From assembly GCA_033439685.1 (NCBI GenBank), contig JAUEDM010000001.1, positions 8,370,001 through 8,434,000 of the forward strand: 64,000 nucleotides of DNA. Reading direction: 5' to 3'. This document shows, piece by piece, positions 22,620 to 33,791 of this stretch. Below the pieces are notes generated by a model. The model had not been told where the DNA came from, did no database searches, and worked only from the letters and a program-made list of their open reading frames with translations. Positions within the stretch are counted from its first letter, which is position 1. Each line of letters begins with the position of its first letter. A program made the translations under genes and the position numbers. The DNA is from Apodospora peruviana (Eukaryota > Ascomycota > Sordariomycetes > Sordariales > Lasiosphaeriaceae).

Positions 22620-22900
22620 TCCAGGTCCTAGAGGACTATCCAGCATTGCTCTCGTACGCCACGTCAGAGTTCTTCAACCACGCTCTGCTAGCTGAACGGC
22701 AAAGGGCAGATCAAAGCAGCATCATCAAGTGCCTGATGTCCAACGGGACCTGGGCGCGGTGGACCACTCCCCAAGGAAGACGTTTCCGAAGGTACGCCTC
22801 TCGTACGGTACGCGCGGAACTGTGGATTGGGGTCGTGGGTGAAAATGCTCTTGTCAGAGGAAATATCTTCGTATAACAACCGGCCACCGTCCACGCTCAG
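22620..22900 (+). pseudogene. Possible ankyrin-protein relic
   Basis: A short plus-strand stretch reads EDYPALLSYATSEFFNHALL, which resembles the hydrophobic linker preceding ankyrin repeats in fungal NACHT-ankyrin proteins. In a second frame it continues as RYARNCGLGSWVKMLLSEE, similar to an ankyrin helix-turn-helix. The two pieces lie in different frames and there is no start codon. This is pattern resemblance only; confidence is low. Confidence 0.3.
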
Positions 22901-23339
22901 ATCCGCCTCAACTCCACAAGCCGAGTGGTGCTACGATATCTGCCGCGAGCTCAAGAGGCGATGCGTAAGGGCGGTTGGTCAGAACCGGTGCGTCCCCTGT
23001 GTGATCCTCGGCTGCGAATGCACCTGCATCTTCGGCCCTGATGCCTCCAACGTCGTTGTCTCGACTGGTGTCCGCCCATATCCAAAACGACGAGACAGTG
23101 TTGCAAGTTTCAGCTCTGCGAGCAGCCACGGAAGCTCCACATCTGTCATTGGCGAGCAAGAGGCTTACGGTTTGGAAAGTGGAAAGGTTCCAAGGGGAAC
23201 GAAAAGAGGGGCTTCGGATGATGATCCTCACACCATGTCCCGAGCACGTTTTCCTACGCTTGACCGAACCACGGCCGATGCTTATAGTGACAAGCTCTAC
23301 AACCCGAACTTTTACTCCGCGGTCAAGCTCTGGGGGTGA
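22845..23339 (+). CDS. Short protein with variant Zn2Cys6-like cluster (probably truncated)
   Basis: The ATG-started frame gives 164 aa. Residues about 26-60 contain CYDICRELKRRC followed by NRCVPCVILGCEC, the layout of a fungal binuclear zinc cluster DNA-binding domain (PF00172). The first Cys pair is spaced C-X3-C, not the normal C-X2-C, because of an extra Tyr, which should disturb zinc binding. A Ser-rich linker (RRDSVASFSSASSHGS) follows. The frame ends at 170 codons, far short of normal Zn2Cys6 factors (500-900 aa), with no middle homology region. It is probably a truncated or decayed regulator fused by chance to the upstream ankyrin-like stretch. Confidence 0.5.
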   Translation: MLLSEEISSYNNRPPSTLRSASTPQAEWCYDICRELKRRCVRAVGQNRCVPCVILGCECTCIFGPDASNVVVSTGVRPYPKRRDSVASFSSASSHGSSTSVIGEQEAYGLESGKVPRGTKRGASDDDPHTMSRARFPTLDRTTADAYSDKLYNPNFYSAVKLWG

Positions 23340-23910
23340 CCGCTGATGTCGTCCACTCTGGGACTGCCGAACATGGCACGGCTTGGAAGTTAGTGTGAGG
23401 GGCTGTTCGCGGAAACGATGGACAGAAACGTGAGCTAGACGTGGCTGTAAAATGCAGAAGAAAATCCAAAAGTAGGGTTACTGGCGACGGAGAGACCGCC
23501 CCCATCCACAACGGGGCGAAAATGATAATCAAGATTTTGCTCGTGAAGCCAGTCTATAAGATCTCACAGCCTTACGGTTTGGTGCTCCATTAGATACAAA
23601 AAACTGAATTTTAGAGGAGTAAATCAAGTGCATTGGTTGGACAAGCCCGTTCTGAGTGGCAGCTCTCTTCCGGCGGGCAGACCACGAATGCAGTTGGCGT
23701 CCGGACCCCACCCCGAACTCCGAAGCCGGCCGACCACGATTCTTATCTCCTTCCAAGGCATGTGACAAGTCGCTCGCTACACCCTGGGCGGTTCAATGTC
23801 TGCAGTGGTTTGTGATCGATCCAATTCACGCCTCTATCAACAACCCTGGATCGGGTTATCACTGGCGTAATCATATCTTCCATTTCACTGTGTCTATAAC
23901 ATCCGGGATA
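23340..23910. other. Intergenic upstream of the amine oxidase
   Basis: About 570 nt with no supported gene; must include the amine oxidase promoter. No certain TATA element. Confidence 0.5.
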
Positions 23911-24004
23911 ATGTGTTCTTACGTCCACCCCTTTGATCCATTGACCCCAAAAGAAATCCAACTTGTAAGTTCTGTGTCCTGTCCCGGCCATAGCGCGCGA
24001 AAAG

Positions 24005-24040
<36 letters not shown>

Positions 24041-26163
24041 GACGGCAATACAGGCCGCCGGCATCCTTCGCCGTCATGTTACCGCTACGGACATCCTCTT
24101 CCGTGTCATTGCTCTGTGCGAGCCTCCCAAGGAAGAGATGATGGTCTTCCTCGACAATGAACACGGGATCCCACATGACACATCTGCAGCGACACCAACG
24201 CGTTGTGCTAGGATCCAAGCATATGTAGACAAGAAGTTTTGCGAGTTCAAGATCAACCTCGACGATCAGATCGTCGTCTCCAAAGACGTGCTGGAGGGCC
24301 GACACTCGCACATTGACCCAGGTCGAATGCGCAAGGTCGAGCTGGCTTGTTTGGCGGATCCTCGCGTCAAAGAAAAGATTGCCGCTTTGAAGCTCCCCGA
24401 CGAGGCTACAGTGGTGGTCGAGCCATGGACCTACGGGACTGATGGCATGAATGACATGTCTAAACTGGTGACAATGGTATGTCTGCACCAAAAACCACCT
24501 GCCCCTATATCCGTTACTGACAAATCTCCAGTGCTGGTTCTACTTGCGTGTATCCGCCGACCCGGACGCCAATTTCTACGCCTTCCCACTGCCTCTGTCC
24601 GTCGAAATGTCCTCCGGCTTGGAAGTCGCACATATCTTCCACCTCCCACTCTCAGATGACGACGAGACGGATCAACCGCTGAAGAGATTCGACCACAATA
24701 ACATCCACTCGTCAAGCGAATACCATCCAAACCTCTCCAGCTCCCGACGCGCAACCACGAAACCCTACCACGTTGTCCAACCGGAAGGCCCGTCTTTCTC
24801 TGTCCAAGGAAACCTCATCACATGGGAGAAATGGACCCTCCGAGTCGGCTTCAACTACCGCGAAGGCATGACTCTACACGACATCCGCTACGACGACCGC
24901 AGCCTCTTTTACCGCCTGTCCCTCTCAGAGATGTTCGTTCCCTACGGTGATCCTCGCACACCATACCCGCGCAAAGCGGCCTTTGATCTGGGCAACGACG
25001 GCGCGGGTATCTGCGCGAATAACCTCCAGCTGGGGTGCGATTGTCTCGGACACATCAAGTATTTCGACGGGTATCTAACCACGAACGCGGGCATACCGCT
25101 GAAACTCCCCAACGTGATCTGTTGCCACGAGATCGACGACGGCATCCTCTGGAAACATACCAACTTCCGCACCGGAAATGCTGTCGTGACAAGAGCACGG
25201 CAGCTGGTCCTGCAGACCATCATGACAGCGAGCAACTATGAATACATCTTTTGCTTCTATTTCGGCCAGGACGCAAGTCTGACCTATGAAGTTCGCGCCA
25301 CGGGGATCTTGTCAACCGCACCAATCTCGTCTGCGGCGACAACATCGCGATATGGCACGATCGTTGCCCCAGGTGTGATGGCGCCGAACCATCAACACCT
25401 CTTCTGTCTTCGCATAGACCCGGCAATCGACGGCTGGAATAATTCCCTTCAGGTCGAGGAATCTGTACCCTTGCAATTCTCTCCCGGCTCCCCTGAAGAA
25501 AATCCGTTCGGGATGGGCTACACCACCAACACACAAATCGTCCCGCATGAGACGGGGCTCGATCTAAACCATCTAACGAACCGCATTTTCAAGATTGTCA
25601 ACGAAGAAAAAGTGAACGGAACGACTGGCACGGCAGTGGGCTACAAGCTGGTGCCGTTCTATTCGCAACCTTTGCTCGCGCACGCGTCGAGTTTTCACGC
25701 CAGACGGTCCGAGTTTGCGAGCCACGCCGTCTGGGTGACGCGGTATCACGAGGAGGAAATGTTTCCAGCCGGGAAATTCACGATGCAGTCTGCCGGTGGG
25801 GAGGGGATCGCGTCGTGGATTGAGTCGAGACGCGGGCGGGGGCGAGAATTGGGAGGCGAGGTTAGTGGTGAAGTTGGTGGCGATGGTGATGGTGAGGACC
25901 CATCGTCGGTGAGGAACAAGGATATTGTCATCTGGCACTCTTTCGGCTCGACGCATAACCCAAGGGTGGAAGACTGGCCAGTCATGCCGTGCGAGAAGAT
26001 GTCGGTTGGGCTGAAGTCGGTCAATTTCTTTGAGCGGAATCCCGCGCTGGATGTGCCCATTTCGACGCAAGAGAAGAATCTTAGTGTTTTGGTGATTGAT
26101 GGAAGTGAATCTGGTGATGGTCAAGAAGGAAAAGAAGATTCGGGACGCAGAGGTTGTTGTTGA
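23911..26163 (+). CDS. Copper amine oxidase (primary-amine oxidase)
   Basis: Three exons, 23911-23964, 24054-24476 and 24532-26163, give 702 aa. Predicted reaction: oxidative deamination of primary amines to aldehyde, ammonia and hydrogen peroxide, as a homodimer with copper and a self-made topaquinone cofactor. N-terminal CuAO domains N2/N3 lie in exon 2 and early exon 3. In the catalytic domain the base is Asp338 in KYFDGYL, the topaquinone precursor is Tyr395 in SNYEY, and the copper ligands are His446 and His448 (NHQHLF) and His557 (SHAVWVTRYH). All key residues are present, so it looks functional. No signal peptide; a peroxisomal or cytosolic enzyme is likely. The C-terminus ends GRRGCC. 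Intron 1 (89 nt) holds a long poly-A run directly before its CTGAC branch site. The exon-1 ATG gives the usual VHPFDPLTPKEI start. Confidence 0.93.
24005..24038. repeat. Poly-A homopolymer (about 34 nt) inside an intron
   Basis: An uninterrupted A run in the first intron of the copper amine oxidase, ending one base before the CTGAC branch-site-like sequence and 13 nt before the CAG acceptor. It replaces the sequence usually found there. Confidence 0.93.
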
Positions 26164-26412
26164 TCCGGCTCTAGTGGCCCTATCTATTCGCACAGTGCTC
26201 CTTACAGTAATCCGCTCTTATCATGGTGCAGCATTTTCAGCTAGTACGGATTAGTTCTCGTGATTGACCGTTGGTCAACCAACCTCATCCCGTCCCGTCT
26301 GGCACTCTCCATCAGTTCTTCATCTCTTCATTTCTGTGAACCCTCCGGCTGACGGTCCCTACTGCACCCTTCAGCATCATCAAGCGTCACGGCAATATCC
26401 ATTTCCCTTCCC

Positions 26413-26420
26413 TATATATA
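26413..26420 (+). promoter_or_regulatory. TATA-like element before the F-box relic
   Basis: CCTATATATAG directly precedes the first frame of the broken F-box gene. It may be a surviving core promoter; inferred only. Confidence 0.35.
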
Positions 26421-28474
26421 GTGCAATATTGGATCGACGGCAAACATGGGGGGTCCCGCGAGATTCTCAAAACAGCCTACGATGCTCTCAAGGCCGCAGA
26501 AGAACAGCTTCTGGAAGTGGACGCCCAGATCTACTGTCTGACTCAATTCAAGATGGCACGCTATCCCGAGCCTCTCGAGCCAGTGGACTGGGATCCCAAC
26601 GGATCTACTCGTCGAGCAGGGCAGTGGAGGGAGAGTGAAACGATGCCAGGCCGAAGCCATCCCCCGAATGGTTTTTGGCTTCAGTCGCTTTACCGTCTCG
26701 ATTCGGCCAGTTGTGTTAACGAAGAACTGGAGAAACTGAAGGGGGTCCAAGGCCAGGTGCGAGCAGGTTGAGGCTGCTCTACGGGCCTGCATTAACGAGC
26801 TTTCACGTCCCATACTGCGCGCCTTGCACATCCTGGATATACCCGACGAAATTCTTGTCAAGATTTTCGAGTTTGTGGAGGGTTTCCACGACAACATCTA
26901 CGATCCACCACACTGGTGGGGGACTAATCAGCGAGACATTAAATCCTGCCGCCTCACCTGTCGGAGATTTCACAACATCAGCTCCCCCATGCTCATTCGT
27001 CTGGTCCGCGTTGAGTGTAATGCATCTTCCGTTCTGCGCCTGAAAGAGATCTCTCGACACCCGCTCATTGGACAAGGCGTTCGCGGTGTCCGTGTCGTCC
27101 TTCACGGCTACCATGCCGAGCTCAGCGACCATTTCTCGAACTTTGCTCGACACTGCTCATCTGAACTCCGACGAATGGCTAGTTCGATGGATGGTAGTTG
27201 GGAGTTTTCATGGTCGAAAATATCCGAAGCTGAGGCCAGGGCACTCATGCAAGAGGCACAGAACTTGGCGAACACATGGTACGGGTTTGCATTCGAGTCA
27301 TCCAGGGACACGCAACAGGACTTTCTTGACCTGCGGCGCATTCTCGCTAAGCACCAACGATACCAGCAGTTGCACAAAGAGCAAGAATCCTTGAGAAAAT
27401 ACGGGAATTTCGCGCAGGCTGTCGGCGGCGCAATGGTAAGAATGTCCCGCGCGCGGCACTTGGAGATTTACGATAACGACTTTGAATTACTGAAAGGCAA
27501 TTGGATAACACCTGGAACGGACGTCCGTGACACGGCCTATCAGCGGATTTCGGATCCCATGCATGCCTTCAGGGCCGAAGAGTTGGGTCTCAGGCCATCC
27601 CTGCTATACAAAGTCATCCCCGAACTGCCAGTTGCCGTCCTATACGCCCGGGGACTGCTAGAAAGCATCCAAGATTGACATACATTACGCGGGTTCCATG
27701 GTGCCAAACCGAAAGACCCGCAGGCATCTCCCGGCGGCGATGCAACGACTGAAGGCCTTCGAACTCACCTGCAAACTAGAGCCAGGTTCAAATGACGTAC
27801 ACAATCTAGACGCATCCTTGAGCTGTCTGTTGGATAGTCCGAGTCTCGAAAATCTATTGCTTGACCTCCACACCGAGAGCGACAGCCCGAGTCTCTTCCA
27901 ACTAGGCCCAGCGATTGCAGCACGGATGCGATCGAACTTGACGAGCATCTTCTTTCGGAACATGGTTGTCGACCTGCCCAACCTTGTACGACTGCTCAAC
28001 CACATACCGTCCAAATTGCGCAAGTTTTCCCTGGATGACATCATCTTGTCCAGCGGCACCTGGGAAGAGGCCCTGGAAGCGCTTGCAAGGAAGTCGTATG
28101 AGTATGCATCCCTGTCTCGCCCGTCTGGCGCCGAGTGCGATGATATGACAAAGAGACAGTACAAGAGAGTCTTTGGTCGTGACCGCTATACCTACACCAA
28201 CGACGTCACGCGTTACATCCGATGGTCTCATCGTGACCTGCCTAACCCCCTGTCTCTTTTGCGTTCTGCACCTGTGGCGGACGATGGCGACAGTGCAGAT
28301 GACGAGAGTACGGATGATGACGCTGCGGATGATGGCGGTGTGGATGACGATGGAGTGGATGACGAAGGTGTGAATGACGACGGCGCGGATGGCGAGGGTG
28401 TGGATGACGCTATTCAAACCAACAGCTTGGGCACAGACAACGACAACGACACGAACGTTGCCAATGACATGTAA
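26421..28474 (+). pseudogene. F-box protein gene, frameshifted, with Asp-rich tail
   Basis: Three consecutive plus-strand frames form one protein. 26421-26760: a coiled-coil-like N-terminus (ALKAAEEQLLEVDAQIY, then FWLQSLYRLDSASCVNEELE), without an ATG at its start. After a shift near 26755 comes VEAALRACINELSRP and the F-box LHILDIPDEILVKIFEFVEG, followed by SCRLTCRRFHNISSP. After a second shift near 27672 the frame runs to 28474, with a leucine-rich region (PSLENLLLDLHTES). It ends in an Asp/Gly-rich repeat (units like GVDDDGVDDEGVNDDG, 28290-28415). F-box proteins link substrates to SCF ubiquitin ligases through Skp1. No intron explains either shift. The parts are otherwise well conserved, so decay is recent, or the shifts are sequence errors. 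Confidence 0.75.
28290..28415 (+). repeat. Imperfect GA(T/C)GA(C/T) minisatellite coding Asp/Gly repeats
   Basis: A run of imperfect 12-18 nt units (such as GTGGATGACGATGGA) encodes an Asp/Gly/Val tail at the end of the F-box relic. Copy number is probably variable. Confidence 0.7.
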
Positions 28475-29526
28475 TTACTGAACTCACTGTGGTTCAAGGT
28501 GGATATATTCCCCTCGGAATGTTGTAACTACCAGGAATTACCAGTAACAACAGCTTTGCTATAGATTTGCTTCCCTCCCCAGCATATCCCATGTCATTTT
28601 TCTTCAGATTTCTCAGGCACCTACCGTAGGCACACTACGAGTAGCAACAATCATGCAATCTTGATCCAAGAAGCTGGCTCTCCAAGTTCACAGTCACCGC
28701 GGGGGGAAAAGAGGACGACACGTTTTCCTCTTGCTAATACGACGCTTCCAGGCATTATGTATCGAGAAAGAATGCGCACTTGATCACCTCAATCTCAAAT
28801 CCATGACGTTAAAACCGTCCAGTGCCTAGATATGAGGAAAGGTAATTAATGCATTGAGAACGGGCCCTCCTAAAAGAGAGGGCATCTTCGAAAGAAAGGA
28901 TCTTCGGTCCAATATGCACGTTTGGAGCTCTGTAAGTTCAGGACTCGGCATTCGAGGCTGGGTAGATATGCATAACTTCAGACCAGAACTGGCGAAAAAA
29001 ACGCGCACGTGTGGCCGTATAACTGCAAGTTCAGTCATGGAAACCGACCGAAGAAGCTGTAGGTCCGCTGGAGTCGTAATCCGGCCGGAAACATTCCACC
29101 GGAGCCACCTGATACCACCTAGGTACGGAACCGGCCAGACCTGTGGGCTGGAGATCTATAGAAGAAGCCGCCTTCGGCGGCCGGAGTCAGGAATCCACGC
29201 GACAAAAACAAAACCCACTACACGAATTTCGGATGGCTCTCTCAAGGTTGCAATGCCTAGGTACATATAGTTATCATCTCATCCGGCATTTATGTGCAGA
29301 AAGAATCTCACGTCCGGTTCTAATTCCCCGGTCCAGGACGAGGACAAGGAGTACCTTTGGAAACTATAACAGCACTCCTCAGGCTGAAACGACCTGGAAC
29401 TGCCATAATCTGTATTGAGTCACATGCTGCCCTTACATCTTCGACCCCTTTAATACCTCGATTCCCCGGCCGGCATCAGCACTACCCTCTTTACCCCTTA
29501 ACACCCTGACTAAGAATCAACAACAA
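28475..29526. other. Intergenic, no gene seen
   Basis: About 1 kb between convergent genes (F-box relic on plus, lactonohydrolase on minus). No open frame with coding character, no recognised repeat. Confidence 0.55.
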
Positions 29527-31218
29527 TCACGGATACAGTTGCCCAGGAAACGCCCCCTCGGCCCCCAAAGTAACGTAGTACAGTTCCGTCTCGGCCAGAA
29601 CCACCATCCTGCCCTTGCCAGCGAACTGGAAATTGGCCGACGTGCCGCCAATATAGATCTTGCCAATCAACTTGCCCGACGGATTGTACACCTGCACGCC
29701 GTCGCCGCAGCCGGCGTACACATTACCCCTGGTATCGAAGTGGATGCCGTCCGGCACCCCGGGGGTGACAAAGGCAAATGTCTTGCGGTTCTCGAGCGTG
29801 CCGTCTTCTTGGGCGTTGTATCGATAGCTATTGTCCATAATATCAGCAATGACTCCCTACCCATCATCTGATTGACTAGAAACTTACATCGTCGACGGAA
29901 AACTGTAGTTGTACCCGAAGAATCCTTGGATCATTCCCGTGTCGGCGATGTACAGATATTGTCCGTTGGGAGAGAAGGCAAGTCCTACGCGCCGCACATC
30001 ATGTCAGTACACACCCTAAACATGCCATCAGGTTGGAGACTACGCACCATTGGGCATGTTGAACCCGTCTGCTACGACGGCCACCGCACCGGTCGTCTCG
30101 TTGAATCGATACACCTGCTTCGGGAGCCCCGGGGGTGGTCGGAAGTCTTGCACGTATCCGTAGGTCGGATCAGTGAAGTAGATCTCGCCCGACCGGGGGT
30201 TGATAGCGATGTCGTTGATGGAGTTGAATTGACGGCCAAAGTAGTTGTCCAGAAGGACTACACAAAGCGTCAGCAAGAATGATATGACCCAAAATATGTG
30301 ATTACTCACTTGACGTGTTGTATGGGGAATACGGGTGCATGAGATAGATGGCTGGCGCTACGTTCGGCCCCTGTCCTTCGCCGACGAAAAGGATGCGGTT
30401 CCTGTAGTTCGTTCCACCTGTAAGTAGTTGTGCGGCATTAGTTAACTTCCATTTCCATCCACACTGGCTTTGTAATGCATCATCATGATGGTTAGACGCT
30501 CACCGTTGGGGTTGATAATGGTAGGATTGGGATTGACGTATTCAACCCTGACCAGGCCATTGGCGCTCCTCTGGCTCGAAATGTTCGCCGTAACCTCTGA
30601 CAAAGCAATCTTTTGGATAACGGCCGACCGGTTCAGTCCGGTGCCGGCTGCTCTGGCGCCAGCGTTCTGCGCAAAGAAGACCTCATCCGTGGCAGGATAC
30701 CTATGGATATGAGTTTCTGCGAGGATAACTATGACATCTGAAATCATAACCTACCATACAGGCGCCTCGTGGAACCGTGGGTTTGATCCCGTGCGGTTGA
30801 GCAGCGTTAGCGTTGGGTTCGGCCCGATGATGTCGTAGAACTCGTCATCGTAGATGTGGAAAGGTTTTGCAAATAGTGAGTCCCTTGTTGTTCCTGGCGG
30901 GAAGAATTGCTACAGTGAGGCGAATAGAGGTCAGCATAAGGGCAGCGTATACAGGCATTGGCTAGTTGAAGTGAAGTCATTCGGGTTATGTTTGTCCTCT
31001 TTGACATGTATCTGAACCAAGCATACCGAGTTTCCGTCCGCAACCGCAGATCGGTTCTGGAGGGTGTTGAAGCTCTTTTGGTTGATGACCTGCGCCAATG
31101 GCGGAACTACCCTCGTGGATTGGGCGGCCACTCCCGCTCCCAAAGGGTCCACGCTTGCCAGGAGCAGTGCCCCTGACATCCACGTCATGAGGCGCATAAA
31201 AGGGGTAGACGCGGTCAT
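29527..31218 (-). CDS. Secreted SMP-30/gluconolactonase-like lactonohydrolase
   Basis: Seven exons on the minus strand: 31218-31027, 30909-30755, 30700-30504, 30417-30310, 30257-30048, 29984-29888 and 29827-29527. They give 419 aa; all six introns (52-117 nt) have GT...AG ends and consistent phases. The N-terminus (MRLMTWMSGALLLASVDPLG) is a signal peptide. The six-bladed propeller of the SGL family (PF08450) shows in VWYPATDEVFFAQNAG, NSINDIAINPRSGEIYFTDPTYG, NMPNGLAFSPNGQYLYIADTG, GVPDGIHFDTRGNVYAGCGDGVQV and ANFQFAG. The Asn and Asp residues that bind the single Ca2+ are visible in NDI, PNG and GVPDG. The closest known type is the fungal lactonohydrolase that opens aldonate or pantoyl lactones outside the cell. 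Substrate not decidable from sequence. The ATG at 31218 was taken because it starts the signal peptide; 31197 (MRLM) is an alternative. Confidence 0.9.
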
Positions 31219-32335
31219 GTTGGAGAGGGCTTCGTCTGTCTGTGTGTTCAGGTCAGTTTTACACAAGTAGTTTTAGAGGCTCATTCCATGCACGGGGCCC
31301 GACAAATGATCGTCTGGTCACCTCACCTCACCACCAGCAGCATCGATGCATGCAGGTCCGGTGCAGTGGGCGATGTACTTTAAAGCTTCGGCCATTTGAT
31401 TGCCCAAGTTCGAGCTCTCTGTTCAACGACGTGCCTCCCTATGCAGAACTGCGGGGAGGCAACGACAGCTTAGATTGTAGACAGCGTTGGTCGTTATTAT
31501 CCTAAGAGGCCTCAAAAAAGTTAAAAGGGTATATGCGGCACTCGGCAGACAGGTGATTGGCCGGCTGTTCGTGTAAGGTGAGGCGACTGGGGGTGGTATT
31601 ACCAACTTGCGGGGAAGACCTACCGTAGGTATTCAGGTACGCGAGTTCACCTTGCTGTCGACGGCGGTTGGGTCGCTTAGTCGGCCTCTTGCACGTGGTT
31701 CGGCTCTGGAGCAAGTGGAAGAAAGCCGAGAGGAGGACGAGGTTCGGTGTCCTACCCGGGTTTGCTACCCTGAAGACCCTTGGCAAGTGATGAGCAGAAC
31801 ACGAACTTTGTGTTCTTGTTGAATAGTACCTATTTTTGCGGATACTCTTTCAGGTGACCATAGGGAGTTAGAGGAGTTGCCAATTTTGAGGATACAAGGT
31901 GATGAACCGGGAGAATTGTATCGAGTTTCCAACCTGACTAATATTCTCAAGATTTGCGTATTTTGCTCTGGGCTGGAAGAAGAATAATGGAGACCTCGGA
32001 CCAAGCAAAAAAAAAAAAGCAGAGTCATCGTAGCTTCCGATATTTCATGTCCGAAGACGTCATGTCCCACAGTTCACTAAAACCCCGCGTCTGACAAGGC
32101 AAGAACAATTCGGCTTGCTCTTCACCGATGCTTTGGTTGGCCTCGGTGGAGAACATGACGATTGGACCCCTAGCTTCGATTTCGGATCTCAGCCATCGTC
32201 GACCTCCCCTCAGTTCCACTCACCGTCTCCTCTTCAGTTCAATCCGAAATCTTCAACGACTTCCAGTATTGAAACTTCGAATTCATCACATCATGCTTAC
32301 CGGTAGCAACATGAACCATCAATGCCCATTTGCCT

Positions 32336-32358
32336 GGCATTTGGCATTTGGCATTTGA
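32336..32358. repeat. Short tandem repeat GGCATTT x3
   Basis: Three direct copies of the 7-mer GGCATTT. Minor repeat with no associated gene. Confidence 0.7.
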
Positions 32359-33628
32359 CTTGAACTTCGAAGACGTCCCAGCTGCATACGAGTTTTCGTC
32401 GTGGTCCAAATGCTTGGATAATGATTCCGATAGAGAACCAAGACCATGTGACGGTTAGCAGCATCGGCCTTTTGTTTCTTCGCCAAAGGAATGCCTACAG
32501 TGTGGATAACATGGCGTAACTTAGTCCAAGCCACCATTGCTTTGGATCCATGTCTACAACCTCACCAACACTTGAGGCACGGGCATGCTTGAGGTCAAGC
32601 TAGCGGCTCGACCCGTTGTGGCTGCCTGCGAGGTTGTCAACGGTCCTGACTCCCGGCATCCTCAAGCACGGTCTAGACTTAGGCCTAAGCCGTGGTCACA
32701 CCACCATCTTGCCTTTGCCCTGTTAATCGATCAAGCGAAGATTCACGTGAGCAACGGTGCTCATACTCGTATTATCACGACGCCCATCTTTTGCTGAACA
32801 CGACCCTCCGGTCATCCTCGGATCCTTCAATAGACGGCGCTCTCTTTTTACAGTACCCGGTTTCAGAGTCCGTGACATCCACATTAATATACATCACCCA
32901 CACAACTCACCTATCTCAAGCTAGAACCTTCCATTCGGCCCCATCCTCCATAGTAGCGAGTTCGTCTACTTGCTCGCAAACAACAAGTCACGATGCCATC
33001 AAACACCGAAAGTGGCACGGCTCGGCAACTACTCGGGAGTGAGTGTGAGCGCCAATTCCATATACCATTCCGACCATGATATATAACCGAGCCACGGATA
33101 TTCAAGCCCCCATATTCCCTCCCCATCCCCGTCACCCCCATAAAACGGAAACCCGGCCGCAGATGCCATGCCGCGCTGCCGGGTAAATACGCATGTTGAT
33201 ATTGCGGAGCGACCAATCCCCGTCGACCCGTGCTTCCTTTCGGTGGCGCGTCAGACCTTTGGTACTGCTGCTCCCCAGATAACAGCAAAATCTGGGGTAT
33301 AGTAGCACAGCAGCCTCTCACAGGATCGCGATCATATACAAGGATGCTCCCCACACACTGTCATATCAAAGAATTAGCCTGGGGATTCATTTAAACTCCC
33401 GCGCCCATTTCGGCATGTCACAAGGCCAACAAAGGACCAGAGTAAGCCCGAGAAAGATCCCACCAAACAATCTTGGTTCATAGAATATTCTAAATGGCGA
33501 GAGGTGGGCCCAGCAGGGTTCGCGTGCGTTTGTTGGCGGTTTGGCCACTGCCATTGCCCGTGTCATGACGCCCACGCTACCGAGTCGGACGGAACCTGGG
33601 TTGTCGAAAGCCGCTCACGGATAGCGAG

Positions 33629-33637
33629 GTATATATC
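33629..33637 (+). promoter_or_regulatory. TATA box of the LPMO gene
   Basis: GTATATATC lies about 160 nt upstream of the LPMO start codon and before a long CT-rich leader, as in highly expressed secreted-enzyme genes of this group. Inferred from position and sequence. Confidence 0.55.
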
Positions 33638-33791
33638 GCTGTAGGGCAGGGCACTTCCCTCCCTTTTCAAGCTTGTCCGGATGTTGTTGTTGCTCTGCCT
33701 CCTTCCTTAGCCAGTGCCCAGCCTAGCTTCGCCGCCCCCCAGCCAGTCTTTGCATCTTCAAGTCTTGAAAACCGGGTAACAGTCATCAATC

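Larger units (their letters stand above)
31219..33791. promoter_or_regulatory. Long divergent intergenic region, lactonohydrolase to LPMO
   Basis: About 2.6 kb between two divergent genes for secreted enzymes; no supported gene within. It holds a short A tract near 32007, a three-copy GGCATTT repeat near 32336 and, near the LPMO, a TATA element at 33630. Open frames here are short and overlap in all frames. Confidence 0.5.
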
